A DNA stretch of 24,920 nucleotides from positions 1 to 24,920 of the IMG/VR virus record IMGVR_UViG_3300049855_000135, one strand, 5' to 3'. This document shows, piece by piece, positions 1 through 8,499 of this stretch. The position numbers were made by a program, and so were the translations under genes. Numbering within the stretch: the stretch's first letter is position 1; each line of letters begins with the position of its first letter. This stretch comes from a virus. The notes beneath the pieces were generated by a model. The model was not told the DNA's origin and did not search any database. It worked only from the letters and a program-made list of their open reading frames with translations.

Positions 1-2207
1 CCCCCATTCGTCGTCTGCCGCATCACCAACACCCCACCAATCACCGAATCAAACGACTCATTCCCCGAGAACTGAATCCCACCCATCGAATTATCACCCA
101 CGTTCAATCTGCGAATATTCTTCACCATATTGATCGTGTTGAAGTTCGTGCCGTTATCCAGCTCCCAAAGCCCATTCGTCGAATACAAGCCGCTCTGCGC
201 ATCCACAGAACCCACAATGACCACCGTCCCCGTCCCCGTCGAATTCTCATTCAGCACATGCTGCAACGACGGGCGATTCGTCTCAATCGCCACGAGCCGC
301 ACCGTCAGCGCGTTATTCGTATTCTGCCAGTCCGACCGCGCCGTCCAATTCGTCGCCAGCCAATTCGTCCCCGCAATCCACGTATTCGTCGGCACATACC
401 ACGTCGTCACAAAATTACTCAACGCCGTCACATACATTCGTCCCACCGGCGAATTCGTGTAGGCCGGTTCGTTGGCGTCACCGAGCAAGCGAACGTCCTT
501 ACCCAAGAAGAAGTTGGAATGCGTGTTTCCTTTACCGTTGATTTCGCCGTAGGCATCCATGTCCCACAAGACCGTCGCGTCCTCCATCATGCGAATGAAC
601 GCCCCACCATTGTCGGCCATATTCAAGTCAACGCCAGCATTTCGGACCCGCACCTGAGAACCGTAGGTTGTGCTGTCGGATGACCCGAATGTGTTTGTGT
701 AGGACGTGACCGCGCCACGAGCCGAATACAGGCCGCGAGAACCATTCCCGACGATATCGCCTTCATTCGTTGTGGCCCCGTACAGATGCAGGTTCGTTCC
801 GACGCCACCGACCTTGTCCAGTTTGGCCATATTCAGCACATTAGAGACGTTCACGAGGGACCCAGTAGATGCCGACGCCGTCGCTACGGCCCCTGAAATC
901 GCGTCCACGTACTGCTTTGAGGTCGGCTGATTCGTCACGGTCGGAATCACGGACCCGAGGCGAACGTCATTCTTTAGGACGGCATTCGATAGCGTGTTTC
1001 CGTAGAAGTTAACTTCACCGGACTGATCGACTGCTTGTAGACGCGCCCCCGTGTAGTCCTCGATGCTGAATTCGGCGCTGCTTGAATCGGGGAGCGTGAC
1101 TTCAAAATCGGATTCGCCTGCACCGTTCGCGGACCCCATTGTGACCCGAGCGCCATTACCCGGAGAGTCGTTGACCCCTACCACAAGGTTGTTCGTTTGA
1201 CTCGACCCACGGGAGGCGAGTATCGACCGATTACCCGAGAACACAAGATCACCTTGGTTCGTTTGGGCACCAACCTCGATTAAGTTCGTGATCGTAGGGT
1301 TGAGGATGTTCGCCTTTGCCAACGCAAGAGCTTGCGTGCCACCGCTGACAGCGTTTGAGACAGCGTCAACATACGCTTTGCTCGGTATCCCGCTTGTCGA
1401 AGTAGGCACGGAAGATTCAAGGGTTACTCCAGCCCCCACAATGAAGTTGCTCCATGAATTACCCCGCCCCGTTATCTCACCACCATTGTTGAGCTTCCAC
1501 AGGACTGTTCCTACGTCATCATAGATCGTGAACGACGGATTCGACCCGTCAGCAATGCGCAGCTTAACTGACGAGTCTCCGGCACCATTGCGAGAATTGA
1601 ACTCCATGAGTGATCCGTAGTTGATGTCCTCGCTGGCGCCGATCGTCAGGGCGTTCGTCCCATTCCCGGCTCGATTCGCCATGATCTGAGCAAGCGTCCC
1701 CGAGAACACAATAGCCCCGGCATTTGTCTGTGTGGATATCCACAGGTTTGTCGCGTTTCCATTGACAACCTTTACCCGGCTATTCGATAGAGCCAGAATC
1801 GCAGCATCGTACAAAGAGTTCGTGGATGTAACCCGAGCAGCCATACCAGTTACCAGCGTATAGGCCGACTCCCATGTGGACGTGCGCGACTGGATAACCA
1901 CGATCTGATTTGTCAGGTTCGTGGCAATGGCGTACGCGGTCCACCACTTCTGAGTGTCGTTATTCAGGTTGCCATTCGTTCCGCCGACTAGAAGTAGCAC
2001 CTCGGTCTTGGTGTAGTAATTCGTGATACCGCGTCGATACACAGGGTCGTCCTCATTGACCATGCCGCGACGGAAGTTCGCAGCGCCCTGAGGATCGACA
2101 TAGAAGCCCGGAGGAGGATTCGTTGGTCCGGGCGGATTCGTCCACTGTGCAGGCGCCACGGAGTACAGCCCCAGCACAGCCAACATTGAGAGAATGATTC
2201 GTTTCAT
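1..2207 (-). CDS. Tail-fibre-like repetitive virion protein, partial (C-terminus beyond left edge)
   Basis: This reading frame is open from the ATG at 2207 to the left edge (735 codons, no stop). The protein begins with a basic start, a hydrophobic stretch and a small-residue Ala-Pro-Ala cleavage-like site around residue 20, which looks like a Sec signal peptide. The rest is rich in Thr, Asn, Gly and Ser. Three related modules of roughly 155-165 residues start near nt 1727, 1262 and 770. Each runs TN-x-G-(DA)-IV, then an Arg-rich turn, a Tyr-Gly-Ser stretch, a GEI-x-G-x-GN segment, and (in two copies) SKxYVDA before a short helix. Such beta-rich repeated modules are usual in phage tail fibres and appendages. 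It is the last visible gene of the leftward structural cluster and follows the 278-residue protein closely. The receptor-binding role is inferred from layout and composition; no named domain is recognised. Confidence 0.72.
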   Translation of the reverse strand, partial: MKRIILSMLAVLGLYSVAPAQWTNPPGPTNPPPGFYVDPQGAANFRRGMVNEDDPVYRRGITNYYTKTEVLLLVGGTNGNLNNDTQKWWTAYAIATNLTNQIVVIQSRTSTWESAYTLVTGMAARVTSTNSLYDAAILALSNSRVKVVNGNATNLWISTQTNAGAIVFSGTLAQIMANRAGNGTNALTIGASEDINYGSLMEFNSRNGAGDSSVKLRIADGSNPSFTIYDDVGTVLWKLNNGGEITGRGNSWSNFIVGAGVTLESSVPTSTSGIPSKAYVDAVSNAVSGGTQALALAKANILNPTITNLIEVGAQTNQGDLVFSGNRSILASRGSSQTNNLVVGVNDSPGNGARVTMGSANGAGESDFEVTLPDSSSAEFSIEDYTGARLQAVDQSGEVNFYGNTLSNAVLKNDVRLGSVIPTVTNQPTSKQYVDAISGAVATASASTGSLVNVSNVLNMAKLDKVGGVGTNLHLYGATTNEGDIVGNGSRGLYSARGAVTSYTNTFGSSDSTTYGSQVRVRNAGVDLNMADNGGAFIRMMEDATVLWDMDAYGEINGKGNTHSNFFLGKDVRLLGDANEPAYTNSPVGRMYVTALSNFVTTWYVPTNTWIAGTNWLATNWTARSDWQNTNNALTVRLVAIETNRPSLQHVLNENSTGTGTVVIVGSVDAQSGLYSTNGLWELDNGTNFNTINMVKNIRRLNVGDNSMGGIQFSGNESFDSVIGGVLVMRQTTNG
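450..1727 (-). repeat. Three diverged repeat modules inside the tail-fibre-like gene
   Basis: On the minus strand the encoded modules begin near 1727, 1262 and 770. The shared positions are the Thr-Asn start, IVFSG or IVGNG, an Arg-bearing turn, a YGS or equivalent, the GEI/GEV-x-(G/F)-x-GN block and a SNF-x-(L/V)-G or SNAVLKN block. Two copies end in PSKAYVDAVSNAV and PTSKQYVDAISGAV. They are diverged at the DNA level, so this is an old protein-level duplication, not a recent tandem repeat. Confidence 0.6.
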
Positions 2208-3040
2208 CGCAGTGGTGCCCCTACAGTTTGCAGATATTGACCCTGTTGTTCCGCTTGCCGGACTCGTTCATTTTCAAGGAACTGATACGCCTGGCCGAGC
2301 ATGTTGTTCGCGTGATCGCCGCCCCGCCCATAGTTCCTGTGGTAGTCAGAGGCAGCAGAGAACTTCACAAAGGCTTCTAGGAACGCAGGAAAATCAATCT
2401 TGAGCCACGTCTGATTGCCGTCAACGTAGACCGCTTCGTAGCATTCTCCCGTGGTCGAATTGTAGACCGTGTCCGCCGGTTGATATGTCGTCCCTTGAAC
2501 GTAAGCGGTAGCAGTGAACCGAGACGGAGCCATCTGGAATTCGGCCCATATTTTCAGGGGCGGTGCATCGTCGATTACCCAATAGCCATCACTTGCAGGC
2601 TTGAACGAATAGCTCTTGTAGCGGAGCGCAGCCTTGTAGGGATGCTCCCGCGTAAGCCCAATCAACGTCCCAATTGGATACGAGTCCAGAGGGAACTGTG
2701 GAAGGTAAACATCAAGGTCGGTGATTTCGGCCCATGAGTTCGTGTCCGACAAGGCGGCAACATTGTTGGACACCAACGAGCGATAATACGTCTCGTCGTT
2801 CTCGTACCAGACTTCGCGTCCAGCTTCGTATGTAACGTCAGCGCGCCATCCTTCGCGGAATGCACGATAGTCTACGACGACCGTTTCCGGCCACATGCAG
2901 TATCCCCACCCTTCACGGACCCGATTATTGATCCATGAGATGAACTCCTCTTTCTGTGCAGCAGAGAGGGACGTATCGGACGGCTTCTCTGAAAGGGTCA
3001 ACACCCCGTCATATACACGCTTGAATGGTATCGTGAGCAT
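2204..3040 (-). CDS. Virion protein, probable head-tail connector or tail component with carbohydrate-binding-like segments
   Basis: A 278-residue protein starts at the ATG at 3040, which overlaps the portal stop as TAATG. No family is firmly recognised. Around residues 69-105 there is a pattern of VTYEAGREVWYENDETYY followed by an NNVAAL-x-DTNSW stretch. A looser second copy with TTYQPADTVYNSTTGECYEA follows around residues 184-205. This Tyr/Trp-rich pattern resembles ChtBD3/carbohydrate-binding type 5/12-like modules that are often carried by phage structural proteins. The C-terminal third is helical, charged and Gln-rich (ENERVRQAEQQGQY). Lying between portal and fibre gene, a connector, tail-tube or baseplate-like part is the best inference; the exact role is unknown. 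Confidence 0.6.
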   Translation of the reverse strand: MLTIPFKRVYDGVLTLSEKPSDTSLSAAQKEEFISWINNRVREGWGYCMWPETVVVDYRAFREGWRADVTYEAGREVWYENDETYYRSLVSNNVAALSDTNSWAEITDLDVYLPQFPLDSYPIGTLIGLTREHPYKAALRYKSYSFKPASDGYWVIDDAPPLKIWAEFQMAPSRFTATAYVQGTTYQPADTVYNSTTGECYEAVYVDGNQTWLKIDFPAFLEAFVKFSAASDYHRNYGRGGDHANNMLGQAYQFLENERVRQAEQQGQYLQTVGAPLR

Positions 3041-5259
3041 TATGACACCGCCATTTCTTGCGGAACAGACTCACCCGGTAGGGACTCAGGCACGACAGGC
3101 TCCACTCCGGTTCGACCAATGTTCGCGTTCTGGTTCTGCTCAATCTGGAAATTCAGATATTTCATGTAGTTCTCGATCATGGCAACAGACGCAGGCGAAA
3201 GCGGCCCATAAGCACCGGGATTATTCATCCGAGCCATGTACAACTCCGTCACGATCCTCATGCGAGTCTCAGGGTCCTCGATGTCCGGTGGATACATCGG
3301 CTCCACACCAGCCACGAGATTGGCAAAGGTTTGAGTCGTTTCCTCAGTTACCCGTGCCGCGTTCGCCCCGGCAGTCGGAATCATCGCTCCCCAGTTCGGG
3401 TCAATGTCAGAAATCAGCGACCGGACGAACTCGCCATACGGCATGAGTCCCTTGGGGTCGAACCCTTGGATCGACTTCAAGACCTCAATCTTGCGGAGCA
3501 GATATTCCGAGTCGAACGACTCCACCTTGTATTGGAGCGTGTTGTCGTACCCCTGCTTGAGCTGTTCGACGTGTTCGGGACGCAGTCCGGCCACAGCGAA
3601 AAGAACCTCTGGCGGATAGAACTCCAAGGCCAAGGAAAGAGTCATGTCGAGGACTTCGACGATGCTATCGAGGAAACGATTGACGCGCATCTGTCTGGCA
3701 GGAGTAATTATCCCCTCCTCTGCCAAGCCGTCAGCGCGTGCGAAATACTCTGAAATCTCTTTCCGGCACTCCTCCAACATGGCCTCGGCAGCGGACGGAT
3801 ATGGCGGAGGCACAATGTATCCAGGCTCCCGGCCACCTTGCACCCGTCCAAGCACCGCATTTGGCGCAAGAGAGGTCGCATACTTCGGAAGGCCAGTACC
3901 ACCCGGACCGCCCGGCATATTTGTTACAGGCGGGTTTGTGTTGCGCTGGACGTGGTCAATAAACGAATCACGGATGATCTTTCCGATTTCCTGCTCAGAC
4001 ATCGCCAGCTCGGGGATTCCGCGAGACTCAATCAAGAGCCTGTTTCGGTTTTCCCGTGTCACGGCCACAAATGGATAGCCGCCATGATCCCGAGCGAATA
4101 GAACGCGAGGCTTCGCCATACCAGCCCCATGGTTCCATGTGTAGACGTAGACCCCCACAGAACCGTATTCGTCTGCCTTCCGACAGTACGTCTCGATGAT
4201 CTCATAAAGCCCGTCATGGCGCTCGGTTGCGTTCTGCAAGACACGAGTGCCGACCTCATTGTCCATTCCCGGTGACGAGGACATCCCCTCTTGCCCTTCG
4301 CCATCGTCGGGGGCTACCTTCTGAACGAATTCGTCGGACCAACCTTCTGTGGCCGCCATAGCAAGAATGTCTGCACGAGGATACCACCAGCGCCGGGAAA
4401 TCCATCGCGCAGTCTGAATTGACGTGGTGTTTGACGGAATGACGATATCCTCACGCAACCGGCACGCGGTGATCTCTGGACCCGCATAAACCGTAACCGG
4501 CATCGGGAACTCCATAATGCCGTCCTCATAGAACGATCTCGCCATCTTTGTCACCCGGCGCGGACGCAAGTTCGGGAACATGGCCGAAATCAAATTCTTG
4601 AGCGAATCAATCTGTGCCGGATCGTTAATCATGCCCATGACGAGGTCCAGTTCGTCATCGGTGATCGGCCTGTCCGGGTTCTGTGATTGAATCAGAGAGA
4701 TGACCTGTTGACCAAACGACGTGGCGTCCAGTCGTTCGACCTTGATGCCCTTGCGCTCGACGAAGTCCACATGAAAGATACAGGCCCCAGGAGAATCACC
4801 AAACGAATACTGGGCAGCCAGTTCCAATTCAACCGGCCAATTCTTCTTCCACTTGGAATTCACGACCCACCGGAGAAGCTGTTGTCCACGAGAGGCTACC
4901 TCGGTATCTTCCTCGCCTACTCCGTGAACGACACTCTTTGCATCGAACGCCCGACGTGTAGCTAGGACGACATCGTTCACGCACTCATTGACGATCTTGT
5001 CGGCCAGCATGTGCCGAACATCCGAAGCCCCTTCAAACGGGAGTGCATCTTTTCCGAGGTCCTTAGAGTGCTTGCGACCATCCTTTGACTGGCCAGTCCA
5101 TCGGCAGAAACGAATGTCGCCGGCCTCCTGATGACTCAGGACTACACCAGAGGACGACATCCCGACCTCTTCGTCATACTCCTGGCGAATAGCGTTAAAC
5201 TCGTCATCGGAGACTTTTTGCTCCAGCTCGTCACCTTCTATTTCGCCGGAATAACTCAC
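3040..5259 (-). CDS. Portal protein
   Basis: A 739-residue protein, the size expected for a podovirus-type portal that forms the dodecameric DNA channel at one capsid vertex and binds the terminase. The N-terminus is acidic. It is followed by the region with FEGASDVRHMLADKIVNECV (residues about 75-94), the usual N-terminal signature of large portals in which an input segment leads into an alpha-helical core. The middle carries WRW-like aromatic stretches (ARWISRRWWYPR, near residue 285). The C-terminal half is helical, with proline- and Met-rich loops. The start is GTG at 5259, overlapping the upstream stop as GTGA. The portal gene lies downstream of the capsid gene here, not between terminase and scaffold. 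The assignment rests on size, this signature and the neighbours; no catalytic motif exists to confirm it. Confidence 0.82.
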   Translation of the reverse strand: MSYSGEIEGDELEQKVSDDEFNAIRQEYDEEVGMSSSGVVLSHQEAGDIRFCRWTGQSKDGRKHSKDLGKDALPFEGASDVRHMLADKIVNECVNDVVLATRRAFDAKSVVHGVGEEDTEVASRGQQLLRWVVNSKWKKNWPVELELAAQYSFGDSPGACIFHVDFVERKGIKVERLDATSFGQQVISLIQSQNPDRPITDDELDLVMGMINDPAQIDSLKNLISAMFPNLRPRRVTKMARSFYEDGIMEFPMPVTVYAGPEITACRLREDIVIPSNTTSIQTARWISRRWWYPRADILAMAATEGWSDEFVQKVAPDDGEGQEGMSSSPGMDNEVGTRVLQNATERHDGLYEIIETYCRKADEYGSVGVYVYTWNHGAGMAKPRVLFARDHGGYPFVAVTRENRNRLLIESRGIPELAMSEQEIGKIIRDSFIDHVQRNTNPPVTNMPGGPGGTGLPKYATSLAPNAVLGRVQGGREPGYIVPPPYPSAAEAMLEECRKEISEYFARADGLAEEGIITPARQMRVNRFLDSIVEVLDMTLSLALEFYPPEVLFAVAGLRPEHVEQLKQGYDNTLQYKVESFDSEYLLRKIEVLKSIQGFDPKGLMPYGEFVRSLISDIDPNWGAMIPTAGANAARVTEETTQTFANLVAGVEPMYPPDIEDPETRMRIVTELYMARMNNPGAYGPLSPASVAMIENYMKYLNFQIEQNQNANIGRTGVEPVVPESLPGESVPQEMAVS

Positions 5260-5588
5260 GCAACCCTCACCATTTTACCATCACGCCATACAAAACGCTT
5301 CGCCCGACCAAAACGAGTCAGGTTTGCAGGAGCCGCGATCTTTGAGGCCACCGTAGTTTTACGAGAGACATACGGTATCTCACGGATGATCCCGCGACGA
5401 GCCATGTCTTTCTTGTACTCAGGGGTCCACTCCTCGCCATGCGCGAGCTTCGCGTTCAGGAAGATTTCCATAGGAATATCATACCCGGCGCGAATCTCGC
5501 CGTTTGGCGAGGAGGTTCGCGGAGTCCTGTCCCGAATCATGGACTGGGACTCCGCGACCACTCGATCAAGTTTCTCTTGCGTATACAA
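5256..5588 (-). CDS. Small basic phage protein of the structural cluster, unknown role
   Basis: This is a 110-residue basic protein. The longest frame starts with TTG at 5588. An AGGAGG ribosome-binding site (at about 5592-5598 on the complementary strand) lies eight bases upstream, and the preceding gene ends just before it at 5601, so the TTG start is credible. The first in-frame ATG is 48 bases further in (5540). The N-terminal part has EKLDRVVAESQSMIRDRTP, the middle GYDIPMEIFLNAK, and the C-terminus FGRAKRFVWRDGKMVRV. No family is recognised. It overlaps the portal start by four bases, so its translation is probably coupled to that of the portal. A head-completion or portal-accessory role is only a guess from position. 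Confidence 0.7.
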   Translation of the reverse strand: MYTQEKLDRVVAESQSMIRDRTPRTSSPNGEIRAGYDIPMEIFLNAKLAHGEEWTPEYKKDMARRGIIREIPYVSRKTTVASKIAAPANLTRFGRAKRFVWRDGKMVRVA

Positions 5589-5600
5589 GAGGCTTGCCTC

Positions 5601-6194
5601 CTAGCGGAGATAACGACGCGTGAAGTACAAGCGAACCTCGCCGGAAGTCAGCGTAGACAACGCCTCATCCGAATTAGGCGTAAACGTCAGGACGACCGGA
5701 GCCGCCGTGGTATACACCTTGTACCCGACCACACCAGCCGCGGGAGCGCGGAGGAATGTCGAGTTGTAGTTTGTGGCAGCGGCAATGAGGTTCGTCAGCA
5801 CCGTTCCTGTGGTCATCGAGACCGCAGGACGGAATAGAATCTCTGTGCCGTCCACATTGAGTTCTGTACTTTCGAGGTACAGATTCGCCGTGGTGCCATC
5901 ACCAATCGTCAGGGCGGTAGACGTGGTGAACGCATTGGTTCCATTGTCAAACGGAGTGTGCAGCGCGAGATATTCGAACTGAACAATGCAGTTTGTCGGA
6001 ATGGAGTTACTGAACGCTTCGGCAGTGTTCGTTGCGGTTTGCGTGAAGTCACTCGCCTTGATTACAACGTAATCAGTTGCATGCTTCTCAGCCATTTCAG
6101 CAACACCCATCTGGGTCCACTGAAAGGTATTCGCGTTCGCAGACACAGCTACGGCCATAAGGACCGCAGACAATCCAAACTTCAACTTCTTCAT
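5601..6194 (-). CDS. Predicted exported beta-rich protein in the capsid gene cluster
   Basis: A 197-residue protein. A longer frame exists upstream, but the ATG at 6194 has AAAGGA nine bases upstream and starts a classic Sec signal peptide: MKKLKFG, a hydrophobic core (LSAVLMAVAVS) and an Ala-Asn-Ala cleavage site near residue 21. The mature part is rich in Thr, Ala, Asn and Val, with several TN pairs and no Cys except one near residue 74. This composition suggests a beta-sandwich such as a decoration or fibre-like domain. Between the coiled-coil protein and the portal-side genes, it occupies the place where phages often encode head decoration proteins. A signal peptide on such a protein is unusual. 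Export to the periplasm or outer membrane of the host is a real alternative. Confidence 0.75.
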   Translation of the reverse strand: MKKLKFGLSAVLMAVAVSANANTFQWTQMGVAEMAEKHATDYVVIKASDFTQTATNTAEAFSNSIPTNCIVQFEYLALHTPFDNGTNAFTTSTALTIGDGTTANLYLESTELNVDGTEILFRPAVSMTTGTVLTNLIAAATNYNSTFLRAPAAGVVGYKVYTTAAPVVLTFTPNSDEALSTLTSGEVRLYFTRRYLR

Positions 6195-6217
6195 GATCTT
6201 TTTCCTTTCGCGCTGGA

Positions 6218-6247
6218 GCCTCCCGGCAGTGTGACCTACCGGGAGGC
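6218..6247 (-). promoter_or_regulatory. Intergenic GC-rich hairpin before the exported-protein gene
   Basis: Perfect nine-base arms (GCCTCCCGG at 6218-6226 and CCGGGAGGC at 6239-6247) enclose a 12-base loop in the only sizeable gap of this operon, between the 108-residue protein and the exported protein. No U-tract follows on the minus strand, so it is not a standard terminator. It could stabilise or process the mRNA, or set the ratio of capsid to downstream products. Confidence 0.55.
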
Positions 6248-6266
6248 GGAGCAACGCATTCAGAGA

Positions 6267-6593
6267 TTACTTCTTCTTCGCAGCCTGTTCATTCAACTTG
6301 GCCGCGAGTCCTTCGACTTTAAGCCGGTTTTCCTCACACTTCGCCTTGATCCGAGCAGCCTGCTCATCAAGAGCAGCCTGTTGAGCCAGAGCGCCAGCGA
6401 GAAGGTTCAGCAGATTCACCTTGTGTTGCTTCTCAGTAACACCGGCCTGTGCCTTGCGGAATTCAGCCTCACACTCCTCCACAGGAAGATCGACGAATTT
6501 GCGAGCAAGCGCCTCGACTTCCTTGGGATCAATGTTACTGGCATACCGCGCCAAGATCGTGTTCTCGGCGTACATTTCCTTGAGCTTATCCAT
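6267..6593 (-). CDS. Small coiled-coil protein following the capsid gene
   Basis: This 108-residue, strongly helical, charged protein starts at the ATG at 6593 with AAAGGAG six bases upstream, directly after the capsid stop. The sequence is rich in Ala, Glu, Lys and Leu. A heptad-like pattern runs from about residue 40 to the end (LLNLLAGALAQQAALDEQAA, then KCEENRLKVEGLAAKLNEQ), ending in four basic residues. No family is recognised. Possible roles are assembly chaperone, head-completion factor or internal head protein. Its position between capsid and the exported protein implies late expression. Confidence 0.75.
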   Translation of the reverse strand: MDKLKEMYAENTILARYASNIDPKEVEALARKFVDLPVEECEAEFRKAQAGVTEKQHKVNLLNLLAGALAQQAALDEQAARIKAKCEENRLKVEGLAAKLNEQAAKKK

Positions 6594-6603
6594 GATGTCT
6601 CCT

Positions 6604-7608
6604 TTACGACGCGATCAACGCCATGCCCTGACCCTTGCCGGTCAACTGACCGAGGCCCATGAAGCAGTCGATGAAGCCCTTGGGACCAGAACCATCTTCG
6701 GGCAGGTTCGTGTTGCTGATGGGTTGCATCCAGCGGGTTTCCCACAGGTCGGGATCGAAGAACAGCCCCGACTTCGTGGAGTAACCGGACGTAGGAGCGC
6801 CAGTCGTGAGGTCACGATACAGGAACTCGCTGATGAACAGGTTGATCGTCCCGAAGGAAGTTTCAATGGTCCGAACGACCTTCTTGAACTTCTCAGGGTT
6901 GCTCTGCGTCCACAGGACTCGAGTATTCGCGGTGATGGAAGCGGGTTGATAGTTCGTGAACGTATCAAACGCAGCCTTCAGTTCGCGGCCACAAGCACCC
7001 ATGAGGTCCAGCGCGGACTTCTTCTCGCTGAACATCGAGGACAGCATCGTAGTCACGGCCAACTCATCGAACGCGGCAAGCGTCGAAGTGTAGTTGTTGG
7101 CAGTAGACGGACGCTGAGACGCAGGAACCGGAATCGTTCCACCCTGGGTTGTACTCTGGAGGCCAGAAAACATACCACGGGTCAACCAAGGCGTTCCACC
7201 AGTCTGCGGTGTGCAGTTCTGGTTCGACAGGATGACCTGTTCCATGATGCGGTTCAGGTACGTGATCGCCAGCATGCGCTGATGACCAGCAGTGTTGCGG
7301 CCCTGACCAGCGGCGGCAGTCAACGCACGACGCTTGGTAACGCCCCACTCACGACGGAAGTGCTGGACACAGCCGAAGATTTCGACCTGTTCCGTGGTTT
7401 CCGGGTTTGTGGCTGCGGCCCCATCCATCACGCCAGTACTCGGGACATTGTCCAGAGATTCAGCGATGCTGGAATATAGGGAGTTTGTGACGGGCGACCC
7501 CTTGCCAATCATGGCGAGAACGGGAGTTGCCTCGGCCTCAATCTGAGTGATTGAGTCTTTGATATTCTGGAGTTTGCCTACCAGTGCGGCTTCATTACCT
7601 GCGGGCAT
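6604..7608 (-). CDS. Major capsid protein, SU10/DUF5309-like
   Basis: A 334-residue protein of the usual size for an HK97-fold capsid subunit without a long N-terminal scaffold. The N-terminus has a KDSITQIEAEATPVLAMIGK stretch. It is followed by VQHFRREWGVTKRR (around residues 81-94), a helix with ITYLNRIMEQVIL, a Gly-rich loop with an RGMFSGL element (around 144-150), and the beta-rich C-terminal half with TSFGTINLFISEFLY. This order fits the DUF5309 family of podovirus-like major capsid proteins (SU10 type), from my memory of that family. The gene follows the scaffold-like gene by 17 bases. The upstream ribosome-binding site is modest (AAAGAAG), so coupling with the scaffold gene is possible. 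The capsid call is strong from context; the family name is less certain. Confidence 0.85.
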   Translation of the reverse strand: MPAGNEAALVGKLQNIKDSITQIEAEATPVLAMIGKGSPVTNSLYSSIAESLDNVPSTGVMDGAAATNPETTEQVEIFGCVQHFRREWGVTKRRALTAAAGQGRNTAGHQRMLAITYLNRIMEQVILSNQNCTPQTGGTPWLTRGMFSGLQSTTQGGTIPVPASQRPSTANNYTSTLAAFDELAVTTMLSSMFSEKKSALDLMGACGRELKAAFDTFTNYQPASITANTRVLWTQSNPEKFKKVVRTIETSFGTINLFISEFLYRDLTTGAPTSGYSTKSGLFFDPDLWETRWMQPISNTNLPEDGSGPKGFIDCFMGLGQLTGKGQGMALIAS

Positions 7609-7625
7609 GTGATTGATTCTTCTTT

Positions 7626-8417
7626 CTACAAGTCATCGAGAGCGGCGGCAGCAGCAGCCTTATCCCCGAGTTTCTTTCGAGACTCAGTGAACGCGGCTTC
7701 ATTGAACGAGCCTTTCGCTACAGGACGACGTGCGGGAGTTGTGGCGACTGGCTTAATGTCCAGCACGCCGGGTTTCTTTGCGGGTACAACTGGAGCTTTC
7801 GCCGTTTTAGCCAACGCAGCGCGTTGCTCACGGAGAGCGCGACCAGCCTTCATGTCGGACAATTGCAGCCTCTTGGCGGCATCATAGGACGAGTTCGCAC
7901 GGGACTGGATTGAACCCAGTTTCGCGTCAACAGTAGCGAACTCACGCCGAACCTCGGCGGCAGTCTTGGCTACAGTCAGATCTTCGCTTTCGATTCCATC
8001 GAAGTGTTCAAGCAAAAAGTTCTTTCGTTCTTGCAGCTTGTTGGCCTCAAGTACCATCGCGTGATCTTCTTTCGACAGATATGTCGGATCGAGCTGGAGT
8101 CGTTCCGCCACAATAGCGTCAGACTCAGCATTTCGGGCTTCAGCGGCTTCAAGCTTGGCCCTTGCGGACTCAAGTTCAGCACGGACTTTCGCCTTCTCTT
8201 TTCCGATTTCGCGGTCGAAGATCGCTTGCGCTTCTTCGTCAAGACCCTTTGGCTTTGCATCGGCTTCCGGTTCGGCAGCGGCAGGCTCAGACTCGGGAGC
8301 GGCCTCAGGCTCATGAGTCTCAACGGCTTCAGTCTCGACGGCAGGAGTTTCCTCCACAACGTCAAGGTTTTCCAGTTCTGCTACAGCTACATCGACCTCA
8401 GCACTGTCATTCGGCAT
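7626..8417 (-). CDS. Capsid scaffolding-like protein
   Basis: About 263 residues from the ATG at 8417; in-frame alternatives at 8444 (ATG) and 8459 (TTG) would add 9 or 14 residues. The chosen start has GGGGAA five to six bases upstream, but the starts are not clearly separable. The first 75 residues are extremely acidic and Pro/Ala-rich (many EAAPESEP-like runs). A long coiled coil follows (IGKEKAKVRAELESARAKLE and beyond, to about residue 170). The C-terminus is basic and Ala-rich, ending KLGDKAAAAAALDDL. An acidic N-terminus, coiled-coil core and basic capsid-binding tail directly before the capsid gene match phage scaffolding proteins, which line procapsids and then leave. No protease domain is visible. 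Confidence 0.8.
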   Translation of the reverse strand: MPNDSAEVDVAVAELENLDVVEETPAVETEAVETHEPEAAPESEPAAAEPEADAKPKGLDEEAQAIFDREIGKEKAKVRAELESARAKLEAAEARNAESDAIVAERLQLDPTYLSKEDHAMVLEANKLQERKNFLLEHFDGIESEDLTVAKTAAEVRREFATVDAKLGSIQSRANSSYDAAKRLQLSDMKAGRALREQRAALAKTAKAPVVPAKKPGVLDIKPVATTPARRPVAKGSFNEAAFTESRKKLGDKAAAAAALDDL

Positions 8418-8467
8418 GTGTTCCCCACAAGTAGGTTTTTGCATCGTTGGAACCCCCAAACGAAGAA

Positions 8468-8499
8468 AGGGCGCGACAGGAAGAATCCCGTCACGCCCT
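8468..8499 (-). terminator. Terminator-like hairpin upstream of the scaffold-capsid genes
   Basis: Thirteen-base arms at 8468-8480 and 8487-8499 enclose a six-base loop. Transcribed on the minus strand, all thirteen pairs form (two as G-U), whereas on the plus strand those two positions are mismatched. The minus-strand stem is followed by TTTCTTCGTTT. This is the arrangement of a rho-independent terminator reading leftward between the terminase-side genes and the scaffold. It may terminate only in part, or separate two transcripts. Confidence 0.6.

Noticed and set aside
3331-4101. Several plus-strand frames of 64-144 codons opposite the portal gene
   Set aside because: They are antisense frames of the portal gene, overlapping each other, with no translation signals.
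6421-7479. A 352-codon open frame on the plus strand, opposite the capsid gene
   Set aside because: It lies wholly antisense to the major capsid gene and adjoining genes, has low-complexity Arg/Ser-rich composition, and no matching ribosome-binding site or operon context.
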